Made by a program: the position numbers and the translations under genes | The notes under the pieces: generated by a model | The model's input: the letters and a program-made list of their open reading frames with translations, nothing else | The model's database searches: none | Told to the model about the DNA's origin: nothing | In this document: piece by piece, positions 50,282 through 59,258 of the stretch | Layout: each line of letters starts with the position of its first letter | Numbering within the stretch: position 1 is the stretch's first letter | Source: Haloechinothrix aidingensis | GTDB lineage: Bacteria > Actinomycetota > Actinomycetes > Mycobacteriales > Pseudonocardiaceae | Assembly: GCF_013450155.1 (NCBI RefSeq) | Contig: NZ_JACCKD010000001.1 | Location: forward strand, 248,001 to 312,000 | Direction of reading: 5' to 3' | DNA: 64,000 nt

Positions 50282-51439
50282 ATGTCGGATCCTGCTCCGC
50301 ACGTCGGCGGCGAGACGCCGATCGCGCTCGGCCGGCCCACGGTCGGGGATGCCGAGCTGGCTGCGGTCGCCGAGGTGTTCCGCTCCGGATGGCTCGCGGG
50401 GGCGGGACCGGCCTGCGAGCGGTTCGAGGAGCGGTTCGCGCGTACCAGCGGTGTACGGCACGCGCTGGCCACGAGCAGCTGCGGGGCGGCGCTGCAGCTG
50501 GGCCTGCGGGTACTCGGCGTCGAACCGGGGGACGAGGTCGTCGTCGCCGACTACACGTTCCCGGCCACGGGCCACGCGGTCGTGCGAGCGGGCGCGACCC
50601 CGGTGTTCGCCGATGTACGCGCCGACACCGCCACCGTCGACCCCGCCGCGGTGGACGCGGCGCTGACCCGGCGCACGGTGGGCATCCTCGCGGTGGACGT
50701 GGCAGGCCAGCCCGCCGACTACGACGATCTCGCGGCGATCGCCCGGCGGCACGGGCTGTGGCTGTTCGAGGACGCAGCCTGCGCGGCGGGGGCGACGTAC
50801 CGCTCGCGCCCCGCGGGCAGCCTCGCCGATCTCGCGGCGTTCTCCTTCCACGGGCGCAAGGGCATCACGGCGGGAGAGGGCGGGGCACTGGTGTCCGACC
50901 GGTCCGAGCTGATCGAGCACGCGCGCAAGCTGCACACCTACGGCATCAGCCCGGCGACCGTCAGGGAGGGCCGGGCCGAGCTCGCGGTGCCGTGCTTCGA
51001 CGAGGTCGGCGACAACCACCGGTTGTCCGACGTGCAGGCGGCGATCATGCTCGCGCAGCTGGACAGGCTGCCGGAGCTGCTGGCGGCGCGCAGGCGGGTC
51101 GCGGAACGTTACCGCGCGGCGTTCGGCGGGCTGGACGGTGTCGCTTCCGCGGTGGAGCTGCCGGACCGTACGCACGCGTGGCAGGCCTACCACCTCACCG
51201 TTACCGGTGACCTCGATCGCGACCGCGTCGCATCCCGGTTGCGGGAACGCGGGATCGGCTGCGGGTTCGGCACGTACGCGTCCCACCTGCAACCGGCCTA
51301 CGGCCGGCAACCGCACCTGCCGGTATCGGCCGAGCAGTTCGCCACCCGGCTGTCGCTGCCCATGCACGCCAACCTGACCGACCGCGAGGTGCATCGCGTG
51401 ATCGACACGGTGCGCGATGCCGTGCGTGCGAGCGCCTGA
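50282..51439 (+). CDS. DegT/DnrJ/EryC1/StrS-family sugar aminotransferase, first
   Basis: A 385-residue PLP-dependent aminotransferase for nucleotide sugars. The lysine that binds PLP is in FSFHGRKGITAGEGG (K193). VVVADYTFPATGHAV and LFEDAACAAGATYR are family phrases. AGGAGG precedes the ATG. It leads a run of four plus-strand genes (aminotransferase, epimerase, acetyltransferase, glycosyltransferase), so it probably makes an amino-sugar that is then acylated and transferred. Confidence 0.94.
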   Translation: MSDPAPHVGGETPIALGRPTVGDAELAAVAEVFRSGWLAGAGPACERFEERFARTSGVRHALATSSCGAALQLGLRVLGVEPGDEVVVADYTFPATGHAVVRAGATPVFADVRADTATVDPAAVDAALTRRTVGILAVDVAGQPADYDDLAAIARRHGLWLFEDAACAAGATYRSRPAGSLADLAAFSFHGRKGITAGEGGALVSDRSELIEHARKLHTYGISPATVREGRAELAVPCFDEVGDNHRLSDVQAAIMLAQLDRLPELLAARRRVAERYRAAFGGLDGVASAVELPDRTHAWQAYHLTVTGDLDRDRVASRLRERGIGCGFGTYASHLQPAYGRQPHLPVSAEQFATRLSLPMHANLTDREVHRVIDTVRDAVRASA

Positions 51440-51467
51440 TCGGCGTGGAAGGAGATTGACCGAGAAC

Positions 51468-52424
51468 ATGTCCGAGAAGAGGGTCTTCTTCGCAGGTGGT
51501 GCGGGGTTCATCGCCTCGCACACGATCCCGATCCTGCTCGAGCGCGGGTACTCGATCCGGATCTTCGACAACATGCGGCGCGGTGACCGCGCGCGGACCG
51601 AGCGGTTCGTCGCCGAGTCCGGTGGCCGGGTCGAGCTGGTGGAGAAGGACGTGACCAACGGTGGACCGGTGCGGGAACACATGGCCGGATGCACCCACGT
51701 GATCCATTTCCCGACGATGTCGATCAACAAGTCGGTCGCCGACCCGCACGAGTCCGTGTACCTCAACATGATCGGAAGCAACAACGTCTTCGCCGCCGCT
51801 GCCGACGAGGGGGTGCGGCGGCTGGTGTTCGCCTCGACGGCCTCGGTGTACGGCAACCCGGCGAAACTGCCGATGCACGAGGACGACGAGCTCGCCCCGC
51901 TGACGCCCTACTGCATCAGCAAGCGGGCCTGCGAGGACCTCCTCGGGTTCTACCAGCGGGAGAAGGGCCTGTCGTGGCACGCGCTGCGGTTCTTCAACGT
52001 CTACGGGCCTGGTCAGCGGGTCGAGGCGTACTACACCTCGGTGATCAACCACTTCCTGCAGCGCCTGCGCGCGGGCGAGCCTCCGGTCATCGACGGCAAG
52101 GGCGAGCAGTCGATGGACTTCGTGCACGTGCACGACATCGCGCGGGCCGTCGTCGCCGCGTTGGAGAGCGAGCGGGGCTGCGCGCCGATCAACATCGGTA
52201 CCGGAATCGACACGTCCGTCGCGACCCTTGCCACGTTGCTGATCGACGCGGTCGGTGCCGATGTCGAGCCGCGGTTCAACCCGCGTGACGTGCTGGTCGC
52301 CCGGCGAGCAGCGGACATCGGCCGGGCGCGCGAGATGCTCGGCTGGGAGCCGACGATCACGGTCGAGCGGGGCATGGCCGAGCTGGTCGCCGCTACCGAG
52401 CCCGTGGCGGTGGGCAGTGTGTGA
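51468..52424 (+). CDS. NAD-dependent nucleotide-sugar epimerase/dehydratase (extended SDR)
   Basis: A 318-residue extended short-chain dehydrogenase. NAD-binding GGAGFIAS lies at 10-17. The catalytic set is ASTASVYG (about 122-129) with the Tyr-Lys in PYCISK (Y148, K152). RFFNVYGPGQR and MDFVHVHDIARA are typical of UDP-sugar 4-epimerases and related enzymes. It probably modifies the same sugar as the aminotransferase before it, 28 bp upstream. Its stop overlaps the start of the acetyltransferase gene. Confidence 0.93.
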   Translation: MSEKRVFFAGGAGFIASHTIPILLERGYSIRIFDNMRRGDRARTERFVAESGGRVELVEKDVTNGGPVREHMAGCTHVIHFPTMSINKSVADPHESVYLNMIGSNNVFAAAADEGVRRLVFASTASVYGNPAKLPMHEDDELAPLTPYCISKRACEDLLGFYQREKGLSWHALRFFNVYGPGQRVEAYYTSVINHFLQRLRAGEPPVIDGKGEQSMDFVHVHDIARAVVAALESERGCAPINIGTGIDTSVATLATLLIDAVGADVEPRFNPRDVLVARRAADIGRAREMLGWEPTITVERGMAELVAATEPVAVGSV

Positions 52425-52932
52425 GGCGTGTGACCCGGCCACGCGGGACGGGTTCTCCGCGGCGTTCCACGCCGCGCACGGCATCCCGCCGAACCCGTAC
52501 AACGCGCACGCGCGGATCACCGGTGAACCGGTGATCGGTGAGGGCACCTGGATCGGGGCGTTCACGGTCCTCGACGGCGGTGGTGGGTTGCTGCGCATCG
52601 GGGACGGCTGCGACATCGCGGCCGGCGCGCAGATCTACACGCACAGCTCGATGAGGCGGTGCGTGTCGGGCCGGGCCTACGGCGCCGTGGACAGGGAAGC
52701 GGTCAGTATCGGGAACCACGTGTTCGTCGGGCCGCACGTCACGATCATGCCCGGGGTGTCGGTGGGGGACTCGGCCGCGATCCTCGCGGGCTCGGTGGTC
52801 ACACGGGACGTGGCCGCGAGGTCGCTCGTCGCGGGTGTGCCTGCCAGGCCGATCGGGCACCTGGATATCGACGGCGCCGAGGTGCGGGTGGTCTACCACC
52901 GGGCCGAGCAGGACCCGGGCACGGCGGTGTGA
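52417..52932 (+). CDS. Left-handed beta-helix acyltransferase (sugar O/N-acetyltransferase)
   Basis: A 171-residue hexapeptide-repeat acyltransferase. After an N-terminal Cys-containing segment (CEACDPATRDGF), a beta-helix is visible as repeated turns with I/V at every sixth residue (VIGEGTWIGAFTVL, LRIGDGCDIAAGAQIY, AVSIGNHVFVGPHVTIMPGV, SAAILAGSVVTRDV). It ends ARPIGHLDIDG. Such enzymes acetylate sugars using acetyl-CoA. The GTG start at 52417 overlaps the epimerase stop by 8 bp. Confidence 0.88.
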   Translation: MCEACDPATRDGFSAAFHAAHGIPPNPYNAHARITGEPVIGEGTWIGAFTVLDGGGGLLRIGDGCDIAAGAQIYTHSSMRRCVSGRAYGAVDREAVSIGNHVFVGPHVTIMPGVSVGDSAAILAGSVVTRDVAARSLVAGVPARPIGHLDIDGAEVRVVYHRAEQDPGTAV

Positions 52933-52937
52933 CGGGG

Positions 52938-54122
52938 ATGCGGATCGCGGTCGTCAACAACTTCTACCCACCTCGCGTGGGCGGCAGCGCGCACCTGTCC
53001 GAGTCGCTGGCCAAGGGCTATGCCGCCCGCGGGCACGAGGTGCTGGTGATCACGGCGGCGCACGCCGGGGCCCCGGCGCTCGAGGATGTGGACGGCATCC
53101 GGGTGGTGCGGCTGCCTGCGGTGACCCTTCCCCGGACCAGGCTCGCGGTGAATTTCGACATCGCCTTCTGCGCGCGACCGTCGCTGCCCCGCCGGGTCGG
53201 CGAGCTACTGGACGCGTTCCGCCCGGACGTCCTGCACCAGCACGGCCAGTTCTTCGACCTGACCTGGGCCACCGGCCTGTGGGCGCGGGACAACGGGGTC
53301 CCGGCCATGCTCAGCGTGCACACCAGGCTGGAGAGCCCGAGCAGGGCCTACCAGGCGGCGTTCACCTTGCTCGACAGGTTCGTGGTCGCGCCGTTCATGC
53401 GCCGGTACAAGCCGACCTTCGTGGTGATGGACGTGCAGATGCGTGACTACATCGCCGAGAAGTACCGGGGTGGGATATCGGGAACGGTGCACACCCCGGT
53501 CGGTATCGAACCCGCACGCGTCCGGGGCGGGGACGGCCGCCTGGTGCGGGAGCGGCACGGGATCGGGGACGCGCCGATGATCCTGTCGACCGGACACGTG
53601 ATCTCGCTGCGCGACCGGTTGACCCTCGTGGAGGCGATGCCTGCGGTGCTGGCGGCGCTGCCGGACGCGCGGCTCGTCGTGGTGGGCGGCATCTACTACG
53701 ACGCGTTCCTGCGGCGCGCCCGCGAGCTCGGGGTGGAGCACGCGATACTCGCGACGGGGTCGGTACCGAGAACGGATATCCCGCACTACCTGGCCGCCGC
53801 CGACATCGAGTGCCACGACCTGCGTGGCTACGGGTTCGGCACGGCCAGCCTGGAGTGCATGGCCGCGGGCCTGCCGGTGGTCTCCGCCGTGCGGGAGGAC
53901 AACTTCGGCGACATCAAGCTCATCGACAGGGGCAACGTGCACCTGGTGCCGGAGGAGGACCCGGTCGCGCTGGCCCGCAGGCTGGTGGATGCACTGCGTG
54001 ACCCGGAGGAGGCGCGGGCCATCGCCAGGGCCGGTGCCGAGCTGGTCGACGAGAACTTCTCCATGGAGGCGGTGCTCGACAAGCACCTCGACGCGCTCCA
54101 CCGGCTGACCGGCCAGAGCTAA
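52938..54122 (+). CDS. Glycosyltransferase family 4-type (GT-B)
   Basis: A 394-residue GT-B glycosyltransferase. The N-domain begins IAVVNNFYPPRVGGSAHLSE, a typical GT4 start. The sugar-nucleotide domain shows APMILSTGHVISLRDRLTLV, ALPDARLVVVGG, VPRTDIPHYLAAADI and the donor-binding GTASLECMAAGLPVVSA. No transmembrane helix, so it works on the inner face of the membrane. The ATG at 52938 lies just after the acetyltransferase stop. It transfers a sugar to a growing glycan or a lipid carrier. Confidence 0.93.
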   Translation: MRIAVVNNFYPPRVGGSAHLSESLAKGYAARGHEVLVITAAHAGAPALEDVDGIRVVRLPAVTLPRTRLAVNFDIAFCARPSLPRRVGELLDAFRPDVLHQHGQFFDLTWATGLWARDNGVPAMLSVHTRLESPSRAYQAAFTLLDRFVVAPFMRRYKPTFVVMDVQMRDYIAEKYRGGISGTVHTPVGIEPARVRGGDGRLVRERHGIGDAPMILSTGHVISLRDRLTLVEAMPAVLAALPDARLVVVGGIYYDAFLRRARELGVEHAILATGSVPRTDIPHYLAAADIECHDLRGYGFGTASLECMAAGLPVVSAVREDNFGDIKLIDRGNVHLVPEEDPVALARRLVDALRDPEEARAIARAGAELVDENFSMEAVLDKHLDALHRLTGQS

Positions 54123-54174
54123 GGTGTGTCTCCCGATCCCCGCGCAGCAGGTACGCGGGATCGGGAGACACACC
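54123..54174 (+). terminator. Strong hairpin terminator after the glycosyltransferase
   Basis: GGTGTGTCTCCCGATCCC pairs with GGGATCGGGAGACACACC; GCG/CGC extends it around a CAGCAGGTA-type loop with one bulge. It starts directly after the stop codon. A stem of over 20 bp separates this operon from the convergent minus-strand gene. Confidence 0.88.
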
Positions 54175-54201
54175 CCAGGGCACCCACGGGCCATCGCGTC
54201 C

Positions 54202-54828
54202 CTACAGGCAGTCCTCGATGGACCCGTCCCCGTCCGGGTCGTCGGCGTCCTCGTCCATCGGTGGCAGCGGGATGTGCGAGGTACCCGCCTCCAGCGACGG
54301 CCCCGGCAGGTTCAGGTCGCCCCCGTCCAGCGCGTACAGCCCGATGGTGACGTCGGTGAACGTCAGCCACGGGAAGCTGGCCGGTGGCGGGTTCTCCGGC
54401 GAGTAGTCCACCTCGTAGGTGAGCAACCCGTCGGTGAGCTTCCCCTTCAGGCGCCGCAGGTACAGCGTGGTGCGCTCGCCCAGGTCGGTGTCGACCTCCA
54501 CGAGCGGGCCCTCGATCCGCGTTGCCGGACCGTCCGGCAACGACAGCGTCACGTCATCGAGATCCACACTGCTCGCCTCGAACTTGAGCGCGGGAACGAG
54601 CCCGTCCACGGTGGGGACCTCGACGACGCCGTCGTAGCACAGCCCGGACAGCGTCAGCTCCGAGGCCAGGATCGTGGTGGGGGTCTCCGGAACCACCGGT
54701 GCCGAACTGTCCTGCGCCATGAGGCGTTGCTGCACGGCGGGCGCCTGCCCGGGCAGCAACGTGGTGAGGACCACGCCGATGAACGCTGCCGCGAGCAGGC
54801 GCCCGCCGCCTGCCCGTGCCGTGCTCAC
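54202..54828 (-). CDS. Secreted protein of the DUF6230/DUF6114 operon
   Basis: A 208-residue protein with an N-terminal signal or anchor (RLLAAAFIGVVLTTLLPG, about 10-27). The mature part is beta-rich with LTLSGLCYDGVVEV, VDLDDVTLSLPDGPATRIEG, TLYLRRLKGKLTDGLLTYEV and TFTDVTIGLYALDGGDL, and an acidic tail with one Cys (DEDADDPDGDGSIEDC). I do not recognise a family, but its translational coupling to DUF6114 (overlap of 4 bp at GTGA) ties it to that system. Confidence 0.78.
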   Translation of the reverse strand: MSTARAGGGRLLAAAFIGVVLTTLLPGQAPAVQQRLMAQDSSAPVVPETPTTILASELTLSGLCYDGVVEVPTVDGLVPALKFEASSVDLDDVTLSLPDGPATRIEGPLVEVDTDLGERTTLYLRRLKGKLTDGLLTYEVDYSPENPPPASFPWLTFTDVTIGLYALDGGDLNLPGPSLEAGTSHIPLPPMDEDADDPDGDGSIEDCL

Positions 54829-55289
54829 GCCGCCGGTGACATCTCGGTTTCGGTGGTCGTGCCCGCCGGAGCCGGTTCGGCGACCGCGGGCACCTCACGG
54901 TCCGCACGAGCCGCCGCCCGGCCGGGCACCCACGAGAGCGCGAGCGTGGCCGAGAGCAACCCGCAGACCAGCCCGATCCCGAAGCCACCGAAATTGGCGG
55001 TGACCAGGGACGTCAGCGAGGCGACCATGGTCAGCACACCGCACGGGATACGCAGCTGCGGCCGCACCCACAGGGCGACAGCGCAGCAGGCGATCACGGT
55101 GCTGAGCACGATCGAGGACACCCCGCCGACGGTGGCGATCGTGAGCATCACATCGCCGATGTTCACCGACAGCACCGGCGGCCCGAAGATGGCGATGGCG
55201 GCGAGGATGCCGAACACGCCCGCCCAGAACGGGCGGCTGCGCCGCCAGTCCCGGAAGCCGCGCCAGGCGCGAACAAGCCTGTGAGCCAT
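54825..55289 (-). CDS. DUF6114-family membrane protein
   Basis: A 154-residue protein with four hydrophobic helices (about 20-42, 47-70, 80-102, 105-125). The N-terminal RAWRGFRDWRRSRPFWAGVF is the recognisable family start. Its C-terminus is Pro/Ala/Glu-rich. The function is unknown. In actinobacteria it regularly follows a DUF6230 gene, as here, 29 bp downstream. The start ATG has GGAGGAG close upstream. Confidence 0.87.
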   Translation of the reverse strand: MAHRLVRAWRGFRDWRRSRPFWAGVFGILAAIAIFGPPVLSVNIGDVMLTIATVGGVSSIVLSTVIACCAVALWVRPQLRIPCGVLTMVASLTSLVTANFGGFGIGLVCGLLSATLALSWVPGRAAARADREVPAVAEPAPAGTTTETEMSPAA

Positions 55290-55318
55290 GGTCTCCTCCT
55301 TCACTCCCCTCGAGCGGC

Positions 55319-55993
55319 TCAGCCGCAGGTGTTGTTGGTTCCCTGGCGCGCGGACAGGTCCAAGCCGTGTGCCGTCAGCGTGCCCGCGGTGATCGCCCAG
55401 GAGTCGCCGTCGAGGTCGGTGGCCGACAACCCCGCGGCGTCGAGCCCGGCACTGCCCGGCTGGCCGGTCGCCCCGTCCGGACCGCTGGTGACCTGGGAGG
55501 CGTCGATGCCGAGGCGAGCGTCTTCGAGCGTCAGGCTGCTCGCCTGCAGGTCGCTGACATCGATGATCAGGTTGTCACCGTCGACACCGCCCGGGATGTC
55601 CAGCTTGACCGACACGGCGTCCAGCAGCGGCAGGTCGTTGACCACGAAGGCGGTGCAGAAGCTGTCGATCTGCGTGCTGCGCAGGCCCATGGTCGCCGCG
55701 GCCTTGGCCCCGTCGCTGCTGTCGACCTCGCTGCCGTAGAGCACGAGGCCGTTGCCGCTGAGGCTGTCAGCGTTGATCTTGAAGGTTGTCCCGGCCACGG
55801 CGAACGATGCCGCCATGGCGCCCTGTGTCATGGCGGTTACCAGCAGGCCGGCCGCCACCCCACCCACGCCGAACACCGCGACGAACCGGCGCCACCTGGT
55901 GTGCCCGGAGCCACGGCGGCGCTCACGCCGGTCGCGGAGCCGGTCGCGGATGCGGGACACGGGGCCCCGAAGGAAGTGCTGCTTTGTACTCAC
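55319..55993 (-). CDS. DUF6230-family exported protein
   Basis: A 224-residue protein. A basic N-terminus (about 1-34) is followed by a transmembrane anchor or signal (RRFVAVFGVGGVAAGLLVTA). The mature part is beta-rich with FAVAGTTFKINADSLSGNGL, DGDNLIIDVSDLQASSLTLE and a C-terminal Cys. Family members have been called cholesterol esterase in databases without clear evidence; no hydrolase motif is seen here. The GTG at 55993 has GGAGGG upstream. It heads a three-gene operon with DUF6114. Confidence 0.87.
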   Translation of the reverse strand: MSTKQHFLRGPVSRIRDRLRDRRERRRGSGHTRWRRFVAVFGVGGVAAGLLVTAMTQGAMAASFAVAGTTFKINADSLSGNGLVLYGSEVDSSDGAKAAATMGLRSTQIDSFCTAFVVNDLPLLDAVSVKLDIPGGVDGDNLIIDVSDLQASSLTLEDARLGIDASQVTSGPDGATGQPGSAGLDAAGLSATDLDGDSWAITAGTLTAHGLDLSARQGTNNTCG

Positions 55994-56232
55994 TGACTCC
56001 ACCCTCCGTGTGAATGTACACAACCGATCATGCGCGTTCCGTGACATGGATTACGCACGGCTCGCAATTCTTGCGAAACGACGCCGGGGTAAGGCCACAC
56101 GATCGGATGCATTGTTACCGCAGAGTTATAGCGCACAATCTAGAACTTGTTGCTGAATGTCATTCATGTCATGAATATTCTTCGTGTGATCATGGAATAC
56201 TCGAAATATTTTCCTGTCCGCTCGTGTGATCC

Positions 56233-57189
56233 TCAGCACCCTGCTTGGGTGAGGACGTTCGAGACCACGAGGTGTGACGGCAAAATCGAGTTACGTTCCG
56301 TGTCCGGATCTCCTGAGCCTTCGACGAGGTCCAGGAAGCGGTCGAGCTGGGAAGCCAGCGGCTCGCGGACGGTCAGTAGCTCGGGAATCTCGATCACGGT
56401 TTGCTGGCGGTAGCCGCGGCCCCCGTCCGACACTCCCTCGTGGGAGACGTGGCGGTAGATGGTGACGTCCCTGCGCAGCAGGTCGATCTCGATCAAGCGG
56501 TCCAGCTCCGACACCGTCAGGGTGCGGATCTTGCGCTGCCCGATCCGGGACGCGGACACCGACGCGAGCCCCCTGTCGAACGACAGCAGGGCCTCGAGCG
56601 TGTCCTCGGCGCCCGCCAGGGACTGCGGGTGGAAGTAGCCCGCCGCGGCCGTCGTGTCGCGCGGTGTCGTCCCGCCGAACAGCTGGATGGCCAGATCCAC
56701 ATCGTGCACCAGCAGATCCCAGGCGACCCCGGTCCTGATCCGCGCGGCGTACGGTCCGTGCCGCGCGCTGCGAACATGAACGGGCTCGCCGAGCAGCGCG
56801 CGAGCGGTCAGCACCGCCGGGTTGTACCGTTCGAGCAGCCCGCACATCAGCGGTACTTCCCGTGCGGCTGATACGTCGAGGATGTTCCTGACCTCCGTGA
56901 GGTCGTTCGCCACGGGCTTCTCGATGAGTAGTGGTTTGCCCTCGTGCAGCACGTCCAGTGCCAGCTCGTGGTGCATCTCCGTCGGTGCCGAGAGCACAAC
57001 TGCATCCACATCGGACAACGAGTCGATCTCGGGTGTCCAGTCCACAGAGAACCGTGTCGCGACATCCCGCCCAGCTTCGGCGCGCGGGTCGATCACCCGG
57101 ACCAGCTCGGCACGCTCGCTCTGCGAGATCACGCGCGCGTGCAACGCACCCATGGAGCCGGTGCCGACGAGCGCCAGCCTGTGCGTCAT
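56233..57189 (-). CDS. Gfo/Idh/MocA-family sugar dehydrogenase
   Basis: A 318-residue NAD(P)-dependent dehydrogenase. The Rossmann motif is ALVGTGSMGALHARV (GTGSMG at 9-14), and the catalytic-region EKPVANDL is complete. AWDLLVHDVDLAIQLFGG carries the characteristic His/Asp. It oxidises a sugar hydroxyl, most likely at C3 by analogy with WbpB or NtdC. The start overlaps the stop of the adjacent aminotransferase by 4 bp (ATGA), so the keto-sugar it makes is probably handed to that enzyme. Confidence 0.93.
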   Translation of the reverse strand: MTHRLALVGTGSMGALHARVISQSERAELVRVIDPRAEAGRDVATRFSVDWTPEIDSLSDVDAVVLSAPTEMHHELALDVLHEGKPLLIEKPVANDLTEVRNILDVSAAREVPLMCGLLERYNPAVLTARALLGEPVHVRSARHGPYAARIRTGVAWDLLVHDVDLAIQLFGGTTPRDTTAAAGYFHPQSLAGAEDTLEALLSFDRGLASVSASRIGQRKIRTLTVSELDRLIEIDLLRRDVTIYRHVSHEGVSDGGRGYRQQTVIEIPELLTVREPLASQLDRFLDLVEGSGDPDTERNSILPSHLVVSNVLTQAGC

Positions 57190-58292
57190 GCGTGGAGGGC
57201 CTCTCGTACCACGGCGACGATCGTATCCAGTTGCTCGCCGGTGAGGGCGGCGTGCACGGGCAGGGAGAGCACCTCCCGCGCCGCCCTGGCCGCGACGGGC
57301 ACGTCCTCGGGTGACGTGGGGGCGACGAGCGGGTGACCGGTGTAGCAGTCGTAGTCGAAGACCACGCGCGGGTAGTACACGCCGGTGCCGATACCGCGCC
57401 CGGCCAGGGCGGCGGCCAGCTCGTCCCTGGACAGGGCCGCGCCGGGTCCGACCCGCACGGTGTACTGGTGCCAGACGTGCGTACGCCCCGGCCGCTCCTC
57501 CGGTACCGACAAACCCGGTATGCCCGCCAGCCCCTCGGACAGCCACCCCGCGTTGCGCCGCCGGGCCTCGGTCATCTCGGACAGCCGCGCGAGCTGCGGA
57601 ATGCCGAGCGCGGCATGCAGGTCGGTCATCCGGTAGTTGTGCCCAGGCATCTCGTAGGAGTACCGGCTGCGCATGCCGTGGTTGCGGAGCATCCGCAACC
57701 GGTCGGCGAGCGCGTCGTCCTCGGTGGTGATCATCCCACCTTCGGCCGTGGTGACGTTCTTGGTGGCATACAGGGAGAAACAGCCGAGCCCGTACGAGCC
57801 TGCCTGCCTGCCCGCGAACGTCGCCCCGACCGCTTGGGCCGCGTCCTCCACGACGTGCAGGTCGTACTCGCGTGCGATCGCTGCCAGCTCGTCCATGCGC
57901 GCCATCTGCCCGTACAGGTGCACCGGCAGCAGCGCGCGGGTACGACCGGTGACGGCCGCGGCGGCGCGTTCCGGGTCGAGGGTGAGGTCCGCGGCGTCGA
58001 CGTCGGCGAACCGTACGGTCGCCCCGGCCTGGATCGCCGCGTTGAGCGTGGCGACGAAGGTGAACGGGGATGTCACGACCTCGTCGCCGGGGCGCAGGTC
58101 GAGCGCCTGGAGGGAGGCGGCGAGCGCGGTCGTCCCGCTGTTGACGGCAACGGCGTGCCTGGTTCCCGCGATCTCCGCGAAACCCTGCTCGAGGCGCCGT
58201 ACCATCGGCCCCTGTACCAGAGCCCCGGACCGGATGACCTCGGTGACCAGCGGTTCCGCGTCACTGACGTCCACGGCGGTTATCGGGATCAT
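57186..58292 (-). CDS. DegT/DnrJ/EryC1/StrS-family sugar aminotransferase, second
   Basis: A 368-residue PLP-dependent sugar aminotransferase, distinct from that at 50282. The PLP lysine is in FSLYATKNVTTAEGG (K178). VVTSPFTFVATLNAAI, VVEDAAQAVGATF and GHNYRMTDLHAALG are typical of WbpE/WecE-like enzymes. It acts on a 3-keto or 4-keto sugar nucleotide or sugar phosphate. It is co-operonic with the downstream MocA-type dehydrogenase and diverges from the LpxA-like gene. Confidence 0.94.
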   Translation of the reverse strand: MIPITAVDVSDAEPLVTEVIRSGALVQGPMVRRLEQGFAEIAGTRHAVAVNSGTTALAASLQALDLRPGDEVVTSPFTFVATLNAAIQAGATVRFADVDAADLTLDPERAAAAVTGRTRALLPVHLYGQMARMDELAAIAREYDLHVVEDAAQAVGATFAGRQAGSYGLGCFSLYATKNVTTAEGGMITTEDDALADRLRMLRNHGMRSRYSYEMPGHNYRMTDLHAALGIPQLARLSEMTEARRRNAGWLSEGLAGIPGLSVPEERPGRTHVWHQYTVRVGPGAALSRDELAAALAGRGIGTGVYYPRVVFDYDCYTGHPLVAPTSPEDVPVAARAAREVLSLPVHAALTGEQLDTIVAVVREALHA

Positions 58293-58535
58293 CCGTTCTC
58301 GCTCTCTCAAGCTGGGCGTAGGGCCGTGCGGAGAGGCCGGGTGCGGTCCGGTTCGCGATGGCAGCCGATGACACGGACGCGAGTCACGATACCGTGCCGG
58401 TACGCGCGCGCCGGGAACCCGCGTCGCGGCGCACGTCCGTCGCGGGTGGTGAGTGCCGGGTGATGCTTCCCCTGTTCCCGGCGTATGCCCCGACCGAGGA
58501 ACGAGACCCCTTGTGCAGAGACGGATCCGACCGCC

Positions 58536-59258
58536 GTGTCCAATCACATCCATGACACCGCTGTGATCGCCGACGGCGTGGAGCTCGGCGACGGCAACGT
58601 CGTCGGCCCCTACGCCGTCCTCCTGGGTCCCGCGGTGATCGGCGATCACAACTGGATCGGCCCGCACGTGACGATCGGAGCCCCCGCCTCGGACGCGGCG
58701 GCGCCACACCCCCGGGTCTGGGAACACGGCCCGGCGGGCGATCCGGAGCTCGACGGGTACGGCGTCGCCATCGGCGACGGCAACCGGATCCGGGAGTATG
58801 CCAGCGTGCACCAGGGCACCTGGCGCACGACCCGGCTGGGCAGCGAGGGGTATTACCTGCGCGGGGTACACGTCGCGCACGACTGCGTGGTCGGGGACGG
58901 TGTGGTGCTGGGGTCGAACACCGTGCTGGGTGGTCACTGCGAGGTGTGGTCGGAAGCCAACCTGGGCCTGGGCGTGCTGGCGCACCAGCGCGCCCGTGTT
59001 GGCCCCGGTGCGATGGTGGGTATGGGCGCGGTCGTGTTGCGCGAGGTCGGGCCGTTCGCGGTAAGCGCGGGTGTACCCGCCCGCTTCACCGGCATCAATA
59101 CCGTCGGGCTGACGCGGGCCGGGCTCGGTGAGGAGGAGATCGCCACGCTGCGGCCGTACCTGCTCGGCGAGCGCGCGCTACCGGACGGGGGTGTGCCCGC
59201 CGGGGTGGCGGCGCGGCTGACCGCGTGGGACTCCCGCACGGAGCGGGGGCAGCGATGA
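58536..59258 (+). CDS. LpxA/WbpD-like left-handed beta-helix acyltransferase
   Basis: A 240-residue beta-helix acyltransferase. Hexapeptide turns run through the N-terminal two thirds (AVIADGVELGDGNVVGPYAV, AVIGDHNWIGPHVTIGAP, CVVGDGVVLGSNTVLGGHCE). The helix is interrupted by RIREYASVHQGTW, like the LpxA/His-containing loop. It probably acylates the amine put on by the divergent aminotransferase. The true fatty-acyl LpxA is not expected in Gram-positive bacteria, so an acetyl donor is more likely. Start GTG 58536. Confidence 0.85.
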   Translation: MSNHIHDTAVIADGVELGDGNVVGPYAVLLGPAVIGDHNWIGPHVTIGAPASDAAAPHPRVWEHGPAGDPELDGYGVAIGDGNRIREYASVHQGTWRTTRLGSEGYYLRGVHVAHDCVVGDGVVLGSNTVLGGHCEVWSEANLGLGVLAHQRARVGPGAMVGMGAVVLREVGPFAVSAGVPARFTGINTVGLTRAGLGEEEIATLRPYLLGERALPDGGVPAGVAARLTAWDSRTERGQR

